Shown here piece by piece: positions 47,520-60,000 of a DNA stretch of 60,000 nucleotides. The notes under the pieces are model-generated. The model saw only the letters and a list, made by a program, of their open reading frames with translations, was not told the DNA's origin and searched no databases. Position 1 is the stretch's first letter, and every line of letters begins with the position of its first letter. The position numbers and the translations under genes were made by a program. Source of the stretch: Apostichopus japonicus (lineage: Eukaryota; Echinodermata; Holothuroidea; Aspidochirotida; Stichopodidae); the NCBI RefSeq assembly GCF_037975245.1, contig NC_092582.1, positions 1,448,001-1,508,000 on the forward strand, read 5' to 3'.

Positions 47520-48383
47520 GTATTTCTTCTTCTTCTTTCGTCGTGCTGTCGCGATAACAGTATCACCACTAATGCATGATTAAGCCGTAGTCAAACTTTA
47601 ACACTAAACATTCTATAAAATGTAGTAAACACAATGTCATGATGAATCATTTTATCAGTTTTGCATGAATCCTATAGAACAATTTATCGCAACGCGGCTC
47701 CCTTGAACATAGAAATACATAATTTTCAATTTCAAATTTATTTCTCATATGTATATACAAGATTAACACAAATATTATATTGAAATGGGAAGGTTACTAT
47801 ATGAAGGAAACTAGAAAAAAAGCTCTTATCTCAGCTAATGACCAGGTAGAAATATCAAACAATGAAACATAAACTAAGTTCAGAGGGTCTTTGTAAGTTA
47901 CAAAAAATGTAACACAATGCTCACTAAGAAATTTACTTACTAATCAAAAGTGAACTTCACAAGCAAGTGCCGCTGATGGAATGTCATTTACAGCAATTTA
48001 TTTACAACAAGTTAATAAGGCCTGTAATTGTTGACGAGAACTTGTATTCGTTCATTGAAATGAACATATGGACTACTTCTAATTGATTTGTTTGAAGTCT
48101 GAAGTAACAAATATAGCCACAACACTGTTTTATATTCTATACCCTTCGATAGTTTCGTTGTTGTTGTTGATATATTACATACATCTTTGACTGAAAGATT
48201 ATGTAAAGATTGTTACAGCTGTTATTAGCCAAATATATGTTTCGTAACAGTACAACAAAACAAGTTTCCAAATCGTGAACTCGTGATCATAGCATTGATA
48301 TTGGTTGAATATTAACTCTCTAATAATTTATTGAAGACAAACTGATAACTGATAATTTTGTCTCACTTATGCATCCAGTGGTA
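47520..48383 (+). other. intron between F3 and the 380-bp satellite
   Basis: AT-rich sequence, about 860 bp, with no repeat, ORF or RNA recognised. Confidence 0.75.
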
Positions 48384-48645
48384 TTTCAACTAGCCCAAAA
48401 TCTACATTTTGAAACCATGAATATCAAGATCTACATTTACAGGCATGATAGAAATGCTTTAAGGAAAATCGGTATTTAAGTCGGTAGTAGATAGTTAAAG
48501 TCAATTGTATAAACAACGTCAAAGCCTAAATACCCCCTTGATTCGGGCATGTCTAACATGTAATGAATTTAAAGAATTGCTCGAAACATATTCCATATTG
48601 CGTCAGATTCACCATGATTATATTAATTACTTCATTTCTCGTCAG

Positions 48646-48770
48646 GTGATCCATGTGACAATGGATGTGCTGTTCCTAGATCATTAGCGAACGGTGGATA
48701 TAGTGTACGGTCAGGCAATGTCGATAGTACAGTGGCTCCTGGTAGCTGCTTCGAGGATATCTTTTTCAAC
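48646..48770 (+). CDS. 5' half of a CCP exon (S4), first satellite copy
   Basis: After CTCGTCAG the phase-1 frame reads DPCDNGCAVPRSLANGGYSV, then RSGNVDSTVAPGSCFED, and meets TAG at 48771. The first cysteine, NGGY turn and APGS are typical of the first half of a CCP domain. No good donor is present; only CTG|GTAGCT at 48740 has a GT. The exon was probably complete before the satellite formed and may be whole only in the last copy, beyond the window. It follows F3 in phase, so the protein likely resumes CCP domains after the lectin. Confidence 0.55.
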
Positions 48771-49405
48771 TAGCCGAAAATCTTCATTTTGTAACCATGA
48801 ATATCAAGATCCACATTTACAGGCATGGTAGAAATGCTTTAAGGAAAATCGGTATTTAAGTTGGTAGTAGATAGTTAAAGTCAATTGTATAGACAACGTC
48901 AAAGCTTAAATACCCCCTTGATTCGGGCATGTCTAACATGTAATGAATTTAAAGAATTGCTCGAAACATATTCCATATTGCGTCAGATTCACCATGATTA
49001 TATTAATTACTTCATTTCTCGTCAGGTGATCCATGTGACAATGGATGTGCTGTTCCTAGATCTTTAGCGAACGGTAGATATAGTGTACGGTCAGGCAATG
49101 TCGATAGTACAGTGGCTCCTGGTAGCTGCTTCGAGGATATCTTTTTCAACTAGCCGAAAATCTACATTTTGTAACCATGAATATCAAGATCTACATTTAC
49201 AGGCATGATAGAAATGCTTTAAGGAAAATCGGTATTTAAGTCGGTAGTAGATAGTTAAAGTCAATTGTATAAACAACGTCAAAGCCTAAATACCCCCTTG
49301 ATTCGGGCATGTCTAACATGTAATGAATATAAAGAAATGCTCGAAACATATTCCATATTGCGTCAGATTCACCATGATTATATTAATTACTTCATTTCTC
49401 GCCAG

Positions 49406-49530
49406 GTGATCCATGTGACAATTGATGTGTTGTTCCTAGATCATTAGCGAACGTTAGATATAGTGTACGGAGAGGCAATGTCGATAGTACAGTGGCTCCT
49501 GGTAGCTGCTTCGAGGATATCTTTTTCAAC
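49406..49530 (+). pseudogene. CCP half-exon, satellite copy 3, with early stop
   Basis: Representative of 13 of the 30 full copies in view. GGA at the sixth codon after the acceptor is TGA (ACAATTGATG for ACAATGGATG), so the frame closes almost at once. The other affected copies carry ACAATTGATG near 51319, 51699, 52079, 53219, 53599, 53979, 55879, 56259, 57779, 58159, 58539 and 59299. Confidence 0.75.
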
Positions 49531-52500
49531 TAGCCGAAAATCTACATTTTGTAACCATGAATATCAAGATCTAAATTTACAGGCATGATAGAAATGATTT
49601 AAGGAAAATCGGTATTTAAGTCGGTAGTAGATAGTTAAAGTCAATTGTATAAACAACGTCAAAGCCTAAATACCCCCTTGATTCGGGCATGTCTAACATG
49701 TAATGAATTTAAAGAATTGCTCGAAACATATTCCATATTGCGTCAGATTCACTTTAATTATATTAATTACTTCATTTCTCGTCAGATGATCCATGTGACA
49801 ATGGATGTGCTGTTCCTAGATCATTAGCGAACGGTAGATATAGTGTACGGTCAGGCAATGTCGATAGTACAGTGGCTCCTGGTAGCTGCTTCGAGGATAA
49901 CCTTTTTAACTAGCCGAAAATCTACATTTTGTAACCATGAATATCAATATCTAAATTTACAGGCATGATAGAAATGCTTTAAGGAAAATCGGTATTTAAG
50001 TCGGTAGTAGATAGCTAAAGTCAATTGTATAAACAACGTCAAAGCCTAAATACCCCCTTGATTCGGGCATGTCTAACATGTAATGAATTTAAAGAATTGC
50101 TCGAAACATATTCCATATTGTGTCAGATTCACCATGATTATATTAATTACTTCATTTCTCGCCAGGTGATCCATGTGACAATGGATGTGCTGTTTCTAGA
50201 TCATTAGCGAACGTTAGATATAGTGTACGGAGAGGCAATGTCGATAGTACAGTGGCTCCTGGTAGCTGCTTCGAGGATATCTTTTTCAACTAGCCGAAAA
50301 TCTACATTTTGTAACCATGAATATCAAGATCTAAATTTACAGGCATGATAGAAATGCTTTAAGGAAAATCGGTATTTAAGTCGGTAGTATATAGTTAAAG
50401 TCAATTGTATAAACAACGTCAAAGCCTAAATACCCCCTTGATTCGGGCATGTCTAACATGTAATGAATTTAAAGAATTGCTCGAAACATATTCCATTTTG
50501 CGTCAGATTCACCATGATTATATTAATTACTTCATTTCTCGTCAGGTGATCCATGTGACAATGGATGTGTTGTTCCTAGATCATTAGCGAACGGTAGATA
50601 TAGTGTACGGAGAGGCAATGTCGATAGTACAGTGGCTCCTGGTAGCTGCTTCGAGGATATCTTTTTCAACTAACCGAAAATCTACATTTTGTAACCATGA
50701 ATATCAAGATCTACATTTACAGGCATGATAGAAATGATTTAAGGAAAATCGGTATTTAAGTCGGTAGTAGATAGTTAAAGTCAATTGTATAAACAACGTC
50801 AAAGCCTAAATACCCCCTTGATTCGGGCATGTCTAACATGTAATGAATTTAAAGAATTGCTCGAAACATATTCCATATTGCGTCAGATTCACCATGATCA
50901 TATTAATTACTTCATTTCTCGTCAGGTGATCAATGTGACAATGGATGTGTTGTTCCTAGATCATTAGCGAACGGTAGATATAGTGTACGGTCAGGCAATG
51001 TCGATAGTACAGTGGCTCCTGGTAGCTGCTTCGAGGATATCTTTTTCAACTAGCCGAAACTCTACATTTTGTAACCATGAATATCAAGATCTAAATTTAC
51101 AGGCATGATAGAAATGCTTTAAGGAAAATCGGTATTTAAGTCGGTAGTATATAGCTAAAGTCAATTGTATAAACAACGTCAAAGCCTAAATACCCCCTTG
51201 ATTCGGGCATGTCTAACATGTAATGAATTTAAAGAATTGCTCGAAACAAATTCCATATTGCGTCAGATTCACCATGATTATATTAATAAGTTCATTTCTC
51301 GCCAGGTGATCCATGTGACAATTGATGTGTTGTTCCTAGATCATTAGCGAACGGTAGATATAGTGTACGGTCAGGCAATGTCGATAGTACAGTGGCTCCT
51401 GGTAGCTGCTTCGAGGATATCTTTTTCAACTAGCCGAAAATCTACATTTTGTAACCATGAATATCAAGATCTAAATTTACAGGCATGATAGAAATGCTTT
51501 AAGGAAAATCGGTATTTAAGTCGGTAGTATATAGCTAAAGTCAATTGTATAAACAACGTCAAAGCCTAAATACCCCCTTGATTCGGGCATGTCTAACATG
51601 TAATGAATATAAAGAAATGCTCGAAACATATTCCATATTGCGTCAGATTCACCATGATTATATTAATTACTTCATTTCTCGCCAGGTGATCCATGTGACA
51701 ATTGATGTGTTGTTCCTAGATCATTAGCGAACGGTAGATATAGTGTACGGTCAGGCAATGTCGATAGTACAGTGGCTCCTGGTAGCTGCTTCGAGGATAT
51801 CTTTTTCAACTAGCCGAAACTCTACATTTTGTAACCATGAATATCAAGATCTAAATTTACAGGCATGATAGAAATGCTTTAAGGAAAATCGGTATTTAAG
51901 TCGGTAGTATATAGCTAAAGTCAATTGTATAAACAACGTCAAAGCCTAAATACCCCCTTGATTCGGGCATGTCTAACATGTAATGAATTTAAAGAATTGC
52001 TCGAAACAAATTCCATATTGCGTCAGATTCACCATGATTATATTAATAAGTTCATTTCTCGCCAGGTGATCCATGTGACAATTGATGTGTTGTTCCTAGA
52101 TCATTAGCGAACGTTAGATATAGTGTACGGAGAGGCAATGTCGATAGTACAGTGGCTCCTGGTAGCTGCTTCGAGGATATCTTTTTCAACTAGCCGAAAA
52201 TCTACATTTTGTAACCATGAATATCAAGATCTAAATTTACAGGCATGATAGAAATGCTTTAAGGAAAATCGGTATTTAAGTCGGTAGTATATAGTTAAAG
52301 TCAATTGTATAAACAACGTCAAAGCCTAAATACCCCCTTGATTCGGGCATGTCTAACATGTAATGAATTTAAAGAATTGCTCGAAACATATTCCATTTTG
52401 CGTCAGATTCACCATGATTATATTAATTACTTCATTTCTCGTCAGGTGATCCATGTGACAATGGATGTGTTGTTCCTAGATCATTAGCGAACGGTAGATA

Positions 52501-55500
52501 TAGTGTACGGAGAGGCAATGTCGATAGTACAGTGGCTCCTGGTAGCTGCTTCGAGGATATCTTTTTCAACTAACCGAAAATCTACATTTTGTAACCATGA
52601 ATATCAAGATCTACATTTACAGGCATGATAGAAATGATTTAAGGAAAATCGGTATTTAAGTCGGTAGTAGATAGTTAAAGTCAATTGTATAAACAACGTC
52701 AAAGCCTAAATACCCCCTTGATTCGGGCATGTCTAACATGTAATGAATTTAAAGAATTGCTCGAAACATATTCCATATTGCGTCAGATTCACCATGATCA
52801 TATTAATTACTTCATTTCTCGTCAGGTGATCAATGTGACAATGGATGTGTTGTTCCTAGATCATTAGCGAACGGTAGATATAGTGTACGGTCAGGCAATG
52901 TCGATAGTACAGTGGCTCCTGGTAGCTGCTTCGAGGATATCTTTTTCAACTAGCCGAAACTCTACATTTTGTAACCATGAATATCAAGATCTAAATTTAC
53001 AGGCATGATAGAAATGCTTTAAGGAAAATCGGTATTTAAGTCGGTAGTATATAGCTAAAGTCAATTGTATAAACAACGTCAAAGCCTAAATACCCCCTTG
53101 ATTCGGGCATGTCTAACATGTAATGAATTTAAAGAATTGCTCGAAACAAATTCCATATTGCGTCAGATTCACCATGATTATATTAATAAGTTCATTTCTC
53201 GCCAGGTGATCCATGTGACAATTGATGTGTTGTTCCTAGATCATTAGCGAACGGTAGATATAGTGTACGGTCAGGCAATGTCGATAGTACAGTGGCTCCT
53301 GGTAGCTGCTTCGAGGATATCTTTTTCAACTAGCCGAAAATCTACATTTTGTAACCATGAATATCAAGATCTAAATTTACAGGCATGATAGAAATGCTTT
53401 AAGGAAAATCGGTATTTAAGTCGGTAGTATATAGCTAAAGTCAATTGTATAAACAACGTCAAAGCCTAAATACCCCCTTGATTCGGGCATGTCTAACATG
53501 TAATGAATATAAAGAAATGCTCGAAACATATTCCATATTGCGTCAGATTCACCATGATTATATTAATTACTTCATTTCTCGCCAGGTGATCCATGTGACA
53601 ATTGATGTGTTGTTCCTAGATCATTAGCGAACGGTAGATATAGTGTACGGTCAGGCAATGTCGATAGTACAGTGGCTCCTGGTAGCTGCTTCGAGGATAT
53701 CTTTTTCAACTAGCCGAAACTCTACATTTTGTAACCATGAATATCAAGATCTAAATTTACAGGCATGATAGAAATGCTTTAAGGAAAATCGGTATTTAAG
53801 TCGGTAGTATATAGCTAAAGTCAATTGTATAAACAACGTCAAAGCCTAAATACCCCCTTGATTCGGGCATGTCTAACATGTAATGAATTTAAAGAATTGC
53901 TCGAAACAAATTCCATATTGCGTCAGATTCACCATGATTATATTAATAAGTTCATTTCTCGCCAGGTGATCCATGTGACAATTGATGTGTTGTTCCTAGA
54001 TCATTAGCGAACGGTAGATATAGTGTACGGTCAGGCAATGTCGATAGTACAGTGGCTCCTGGTAGCTGCTTCGAGGATAACCTTTTTAACTAGCCGAAAA
54101 TCTACATTTTGTAACCATGAATATCAATATCTAAATTTACAGGCATGATAGAAATGCTTTAAGGAAAATCGGTATTTAAGTCGGTAGTAGATAGCTAAAG
54201 TCAATTGTATAAACAACGTCAAAGCCTAAATACCCCCTTGATTCGGGCATGTCTAACATGTAATGAATTTAAAGAATTGCTCGAAACATATTCCATATTG
54301 TGTCAGATTCACCATGATTATATTAATTACTTCATTTCTCGCCAGGTGATCCATGTGACAATGGATGTGCTGTTTCTAGATCATTAGCGAACGTTAGATA
54401 TAGTGTACGGAGAGGCAATGTCGATAGTACAGTGGCTCCTGGTAGCTGCTTCGAGGATATCTTTTTCAACTAGCCGAAAATCTACATTTTGGCACAATGA
54501 ATATCAAGATCTAAATTTACAGGCATGATAGAAATGATTTAAGGAAAATCGGTATTTAAGTCGGTAGTAGATAGTTAAAGTCAATTGTATAAACAACGTC
54601 AAAGCCTAAATACCCCCTTGATTCGGGCATGTCTAACATGTAATGAATTTAAAGAATTGCTCGAAACATATTCCATATTGCGTCAGATTCACTTTAATTA
54701 TATTAATTACTTCATTTCTCGTCAGATGATCCATGTGACAATGGATGTGCTGTTCCTAGATCATTAGCGAACGGTAGATATAGTGTACGGTCAGGCAATG
54801 TCGATAGTACAGTGGCTCCTGGTAGCTGCTTCGAGGATAACCTTTTTAACTAGCCGAAAATCTACATTTTGTAACCATGAATATCAATATCTAAATTTAC
54901 AGGCATGATAGAAATGCTTTAAGGAAAATCGGTATTTAAGTCGGTAGTAGATAGCTAAAGTCAATTGTATAAACAACGTCAAAGCCTAAATACCCCCTTG
55001 ATTCGGGCATGTCTAACATGTAATGAATTTAAAGAATTGCTCGAAACATATTCCATATTGTGTCAGATTCACCATGATTATATTAATTACTTCATTTCTC
55101 GCCAGGTGATCCATGTGACAATGGATGTGCTGTTTCTAGATCATTAGCGAACGTTAGATATAGTGTACGGAGAGGCAATGTCGATAGTACAGTGGCTCCT
55201 GGTAGCTGCTTCGAGGATATCTTTTTCAACTAGCCGAAAATCTACATTTTGTAACCATGAATATCAAGATCTAAATTTACAGGCATGATAGAAATGCTTT
55301 AAGGAAAATCGGTATTTAAGTCGGTAGTATATAGTTAAAGTCAATTGTATAAACAACGTCAAAGCCTAAATACCCCCTTGATTCGGGCATGTCTAACATG
55401 TAATGAATTTAAAGAATTGCTCGAAACATATTCCATTTTGCGTCAGATTCACCATGATTATATTAATTACTTCATTTCTCGTCAGGTGATCCATGTGACA

Positions 55501-58500
55501 ATGGATGTGTTGTTCCTAGATCATTAGCGAACGGTAGATATAGTGTACGGTCAGGCAATGTCGATAGTACAGTGGCTCCTGGTAGCTGCTTCGAGGATAT
55601 CTTTTTCAACTAGCCGAAACTCTACATTTTGTAACCATGAATATCAAGATCTAAATTTACAGGCATGATAGAAATGCTTTAAGGAAAATCGGTATTTAAG
55701 TCGGTAGTATATAGCTAAAGTCAATTGTATAAACAACGTCAAAGCCTAAATACCCCCTTGATTCGGGCATGTCTAACATGTAATGAATTTAAAGAATTGC
55801 TCGAAACAAATTCCATATTGCGTCAGATTCACCATGATTATATTAATAAGTTCATTTCTCGCCAGGTGATCCATGTGACAATTGATGTGTTGTTCCTAGA
55901 TCATTAGCGAACGGTAGATATAGTGTACGGTCAGGCAATGTCGATAGTACAGTGGCTCCTGGTAGCTGCTTCGAGGATATCTTTTTCAACTAGCCGAAAA
56001 TCTACATTTTGTAACCATGAATATCAAGATCTAAATTTACAGGCATGATAGAAATGCTTTAAGGAAAATCGGTATTTAAGTCGGTAGTATATAGCTAAAG
56101 TCAATTGTATAAACAACGTCAAAGCCTAAATACCCCCTTGATTCGGGCATGTCTAACATGTAATGAATATAAAGAAATGCTCGAAACATATTCCATATTG
56201 CGTCAGATTCACCATGATTATATTAATTACTTCATTTCTCGCCAGGTGATCCATGTGACAATTGATGTGTTGTTCCTAGATCATTAGCGAACGTTAGATA
56301 TAGTGTACGGAGAGGCAATGTCGATAGTACAGTGGCTCCTGGTAGCTGCTTCGAGGATATCTTTTTCAACTAGCCGAAAATCTACATTTTGTAACCATGA
56401 ATATCAAGATCTAAATTTACAGGCATGATAGAAATGATTTAAGGAAAATCGGTATTTAAGTCGGTAGTAGATAGTTAAAGTCAATTGTATAAACAACGTC
56501 AAAGCCTAAATACCCCCTTGATTCGGGCATGTCTAACATGTAATGAATTTAAAGAATTGCTCGAAACATATTCCATATTGCGTCAGATTCACTTTAATTA
56601 TATTAATTACTTCATTTCTCGTCAGATGATCCATATGACAATGGATGTGCTGTTCGTAGATCATTAGCGAACGGTAGATATAGTGTACGGTCAGGCAATG
56701 TCGATAGTACAGTGGCTCCTGGTAGCTGCTTCGAGGATAACCTTTTTAACTAGCCGAAAATCTACATTTTGTAACCATGAATATCAATATCTAAATTTAC
56801 AGGCATGATAGAAATGCTTTAAGGAAAATCGGTATTTAAGTCGGTAGTAGATAGCTAAAGTCAATTGTATAAACAACGTCAAAGCCTAAATACCCCCTTG
56901 ATTCGGGCATGTCTAACATGTAATGAATTTAAAGAATTGCTCGAAACATATTCCATATTGTGTCAGATTCACCATGATTATATTAATTACTTCATTTCTC
57001 GCCAGGTGATCCATGTGACAATGGATGTGCTGTTTCTAGATCATTAGCGAACGTTAGATATAGTGTACGGAGAGGCAATGTCGATAGTACAGTGGCTCCT
57101 GGTAGCTGCTTCGAGGATATCTTTTTCAACTAGCCGAAAATCTACATTTTGTAACCATGAATATCAAGATCTAAATTTACAGGCATGATAGAAATGCTTT
57201 AAGGAAAATCGGTATTTAAGTCGGTAGTATATAGTTAAAGTCAATTGTATAAACAACGTCAAAGCCTAAATACCCCCTTGATTCGGGCATGTCTAACATG
57301 TAATGAATTTAAAGAATTGCTCGAAACATATTCCATTTTGCGTCAGATTCACCATGATTATATTAATTACTTCATTTCTCGTCAGGTGATCCATGTGACA
57401 ATGGATGTGTTGTTCCTAGATCATTAGCGAACGGTAGATATAGTGTACGGAGAGGCAATGTCGATAGTACAGTGGCTCCTGGTAGCTGCTTCGAGGATAT
57501 CTTTTTCAACTAACCGAAAATCTACATTTTGTAACCATGAATATCAAGATCTAAATTTACAGGCATGATAGAAATGCTTTAAGGAAAATCGGTATTTAAG
57601 TCGGTAGTATATAGCTAAAGTCAATTGTATAAACAACGTCAAAGCCTAAATACCCCCTTGATTCGGGCATGTCTAACATGTAATGAATTTAAAGAATTGC
57701 TCGAAACAAATTCCATATTGCGTCAGATTCACCATGATTATATTAATAAGTTCATTTCTCGCCAGGTGATCCATGTGACAATTGATGTGTTGTTCCTAGA
57801 TCATTAGCGAACGGTAGATATAGTGTACGGTCAGGCAATGTCGATAGTACAGTGGCTCCTGGTAGCTGCTTCGAGGATATCTTTTTCAACTAGCCGAAAA
57901 TCTACATTTTGTAACCATGAATATCAAGATCTAAATTTACAGGCATGATAGAAATGCTTTAAGGAAAATCGGTATTTAAGTCGGTAGTATATAGCTAAAG
58001 TCAATTGTATAAACAACGTCAAAGCCTAAATACCCCCTTGATTCGGGCATGTCTAACATGTAATGAATATAAAGAAATGCTCGAAACATATTCCATATTG
58101 CGTCAGATTCACCATGATTATATTAATTACTTCATTTCTCGCCAGGTGATCCATGTGACAATTGATGTGTTGTTCCTAGATCATTAGCGAACGTTAGATA
58201 TAGTGTACGGAGAGGCAATGTCGATAGTACAGTGGCTCCTGGTAGCTGCTTCGAGGATATCTTTTTCAACTAACCGAAAATCTACATTTTGTAACCATGA
58301 ATATCAAGATCTACATTTACAGGCATGATAGAAATGATTTAAGGAAAATCGGTATTTAAGTCGGTAGTAGATAGTTAAAGTCAATTGTATAAACAACGTC
58401 AAAGCCTAAATACCCCCTTGATTCGGGCATGTCTAACATGTAATGAATTTAAAGAATTGCTCGAAACATATTCCATATTGCGTCAGATTCACCATGATTA

Positions 58501-60000
58501 TATTAATTACTTCATTTCTCGTCAGGTGATCAATGTGACAATTGATGTGCTGTTTCTAGATCATTAGCGAACGTTAGATATAGTGTACGGAGAGGCAATG
58601 TCGATAGTACAGTGGCTCCTGGTAGCTGCTTCGAGGATATCTTTTTCAACTAACCGAAAATCTACATTTTGTAACCATGAATATCAAGATCTAAATTTAC
58701 AGGCATGATAGAAATGATTTAAGGAAAATCGGTATTTAAGTCGGTAGTAGATAGTTAAAGTCAATTGTATAAACAACGTCAAAGCCTAAATACCCCCTTG
58801 ATTCGGGCATGTCTAACATGTAATGAATTTAAAGAATTGCTCGAAACATATTCCATTTTGCGTCAGATTCACCATGATTATATTAATTACTTCATTTCTC
58901 GTCAGGTGATCCATGTGACAATGGATGTGTTGTTCCTAGATCATTAGCGAACGGTAGATATAGTGTACGGTCAGGCAATGTCGATAGTACAGTGGCTCCT
59001 GGTAGCTGCTTCGAGGATATCTTTTTCAACTAGCCGAAAATCTACATTTTGTAACCATGAATATCAAGATCTAAATTTACAGGCATGATAGAAATGCTTT
59101 AAGGAAAATCGGTATTTAAGTCGGTAGTATATAGCTAAAGTCAATTGTATAAACAACGTCAAAGCCTAAATACCCCCTTGATTCGGGCATGTCTAACATG
59201 TAATGAATATAAAGAAATGCTCGAAACATATTCCATATTGCGTCAGATTCACCATGATTATATTAATTACTTCATTTCTCGCCAGGTGATCCATGTGACA
59301 ATTGATGTGTTGTTCCTAGATCATTAGCGAACGTTAGATATAGTGTACGGAGAGGCAATGTCGATAGTACAGTGGCTCCTGGTAGCTGCTTCGAGGATAT
59401 CTTTTTCAACTAGCCGAAAATCTACATTTTGTAACCATGAATATCAAGATCTAAATTTACAGGCATGATAGAAATGATTTAAGGAAAATCGGTATTTAAG
59501 TCGGTAGTAGATAGTTAAAGTCAATTGTATAAACAACGTCAAAGCCTAAATACCCCCTTGATTCGGGCATGTCTAACATGTAATGAATTTAAAGAATTGC
59601 TCGAAACATATTCCATATTGCGTCAGATTCACTTTAATTATATTAATTACTTCATTTCTCGTCAGATGATCCATATGACAATGGATGTGCTGTTCGTAGA
59701 TCATTAGCGAACGGTAGATATAGTGTACGGTCAGGCAATGTCGATAGTACAGTGGCTCCTGGTAGCTGCTTCGAGGATAACCTTTTTAACTAGCCGAAAA
59801 TCTACATTTTGTAACCATGAATATCAATATCTAAATTTACAGGCATGATAGAAATGCTTTAAGGAAAATCGGTATTTAAGTCGGTAGTAGATAGCTAAAG
59901 TCAATTGTATAAACAACGTCAAAGCCTAAATACCCCCTTGATTCGGGCATGTCTAACATGTAATGAATTTAAAGAATTGCTCGAAACATATTCCATATTG

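Larger units (their letters stand above)
48384..60000 (+). repeat. 380-bp satellite containing half a CCP exon, about 30.6 copies, running off the window
   Basis: The monomer is exactly 380 bp throughout (TAGCC phase at 48391, 48771, 49151 and so on). It joins about 260 bp of intron, ending in a pyrimidine-rich acceptor (TTCATTTCTCGTCAG or TCGCCAG), to about 115 bp of exon. Copies differ at few sites, and these fall into recurring variants. Blocks are repeated: 50400-52290 and 52300-54190 are near-copies 1900 bp apart, and the rare variant at 56485-56667 recurs at 59525-59707, 3040 bp away. The right end of the array is outside the window. Confidence 0.95.

Noticed and set aside
48505-59707. 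A 60-residue open frame repeated in every 380-bp monomer (MYKQRQSLN...)
   Set aside because: It starts at TTG, not ATG, spans the intron-exon border of the monomer and is in a different frame from the CCP half exon. It is conserved only because the monomers are alike.

Overview
The window is animal genomic DNA. Its exons are short, in splice phase 1-1, and encode CCP (complement control protein, sushi) and F-type lectin (fucolectin-like) domains. They sit in AT-rich introns full of microsatellites, minisatellites, a LINE, Penelope-like elements, a tRNA-derived SINE, a solo LTR and a Polinton/Maverick relic. This combination suggests a marine invertebrate, possibly an echinoderm; the species cannot be read from the sequence. 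No operon, promoter, start codon, signal peptide or membrane segment was found, so the window lies inside one large plus-strand gene (or a tight cluster) that runs off both ends.

Layout. 1-1495: intron, CCP exon A0 (576-749), a doubtful exon (936-1036) and a single CCP exon S1 (1295-1495). 1496-16939: one intron swollen to about 15 kb by repeats. These are a tRNA-SINE (1771-1940), a minus-strand CR1/L2-like LINE (about 1940-6340), an inverted duplication of a Penelope 3' end (6451-8087, 701-bp arms with one mismatch seen), a solo LTR (8297-9384), a decayed Penelope-like element (about 9500-11470) and a wrecked Polinton-type element (about 11500-16400). 16940-33993: a tandem array of about nine 1.7-kb cassettes, each with three CCP exons in the order A (174 bp), B (207 bp) and C (192 bp). 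One cassette is interrupted by a five-copy 374-bp array of the same SINE family. 33994-34945: a 55-bp minisatellite that cuts the last B exon.

35849-37174 holds two more CCP exons (S2, S3). 37464-47519 holds one F-type lectin domain in three exons (F1-F3); the 8.5-kb intron between F1 and F2 contains a 6-kb minisatellite of about 64 bp. From 48384 to the window end runs a 380-bp satellite (about 30.6 copies), and each monomer carries a splice acceptor and the 5' half of another CCP exon.

The shared phase 1-1 means any A, B, C or S exon can be skipped or joined without shifting the frame. The locus could therefore make many CCP-lectin proteins by splicing or by unequal crossing-over. All ten A exons and all nine C exons in view are open with splice signals. 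The B exons fall into an intact class (B3, B4, B5, B7) and a decayed class (B1, B2, B6, B8), with B9 cut off by the minisatellite. The most unusual features are the cassette array, the satellite built from half an exon, and the lectin domain that appears to lack its fucose-binding residues.
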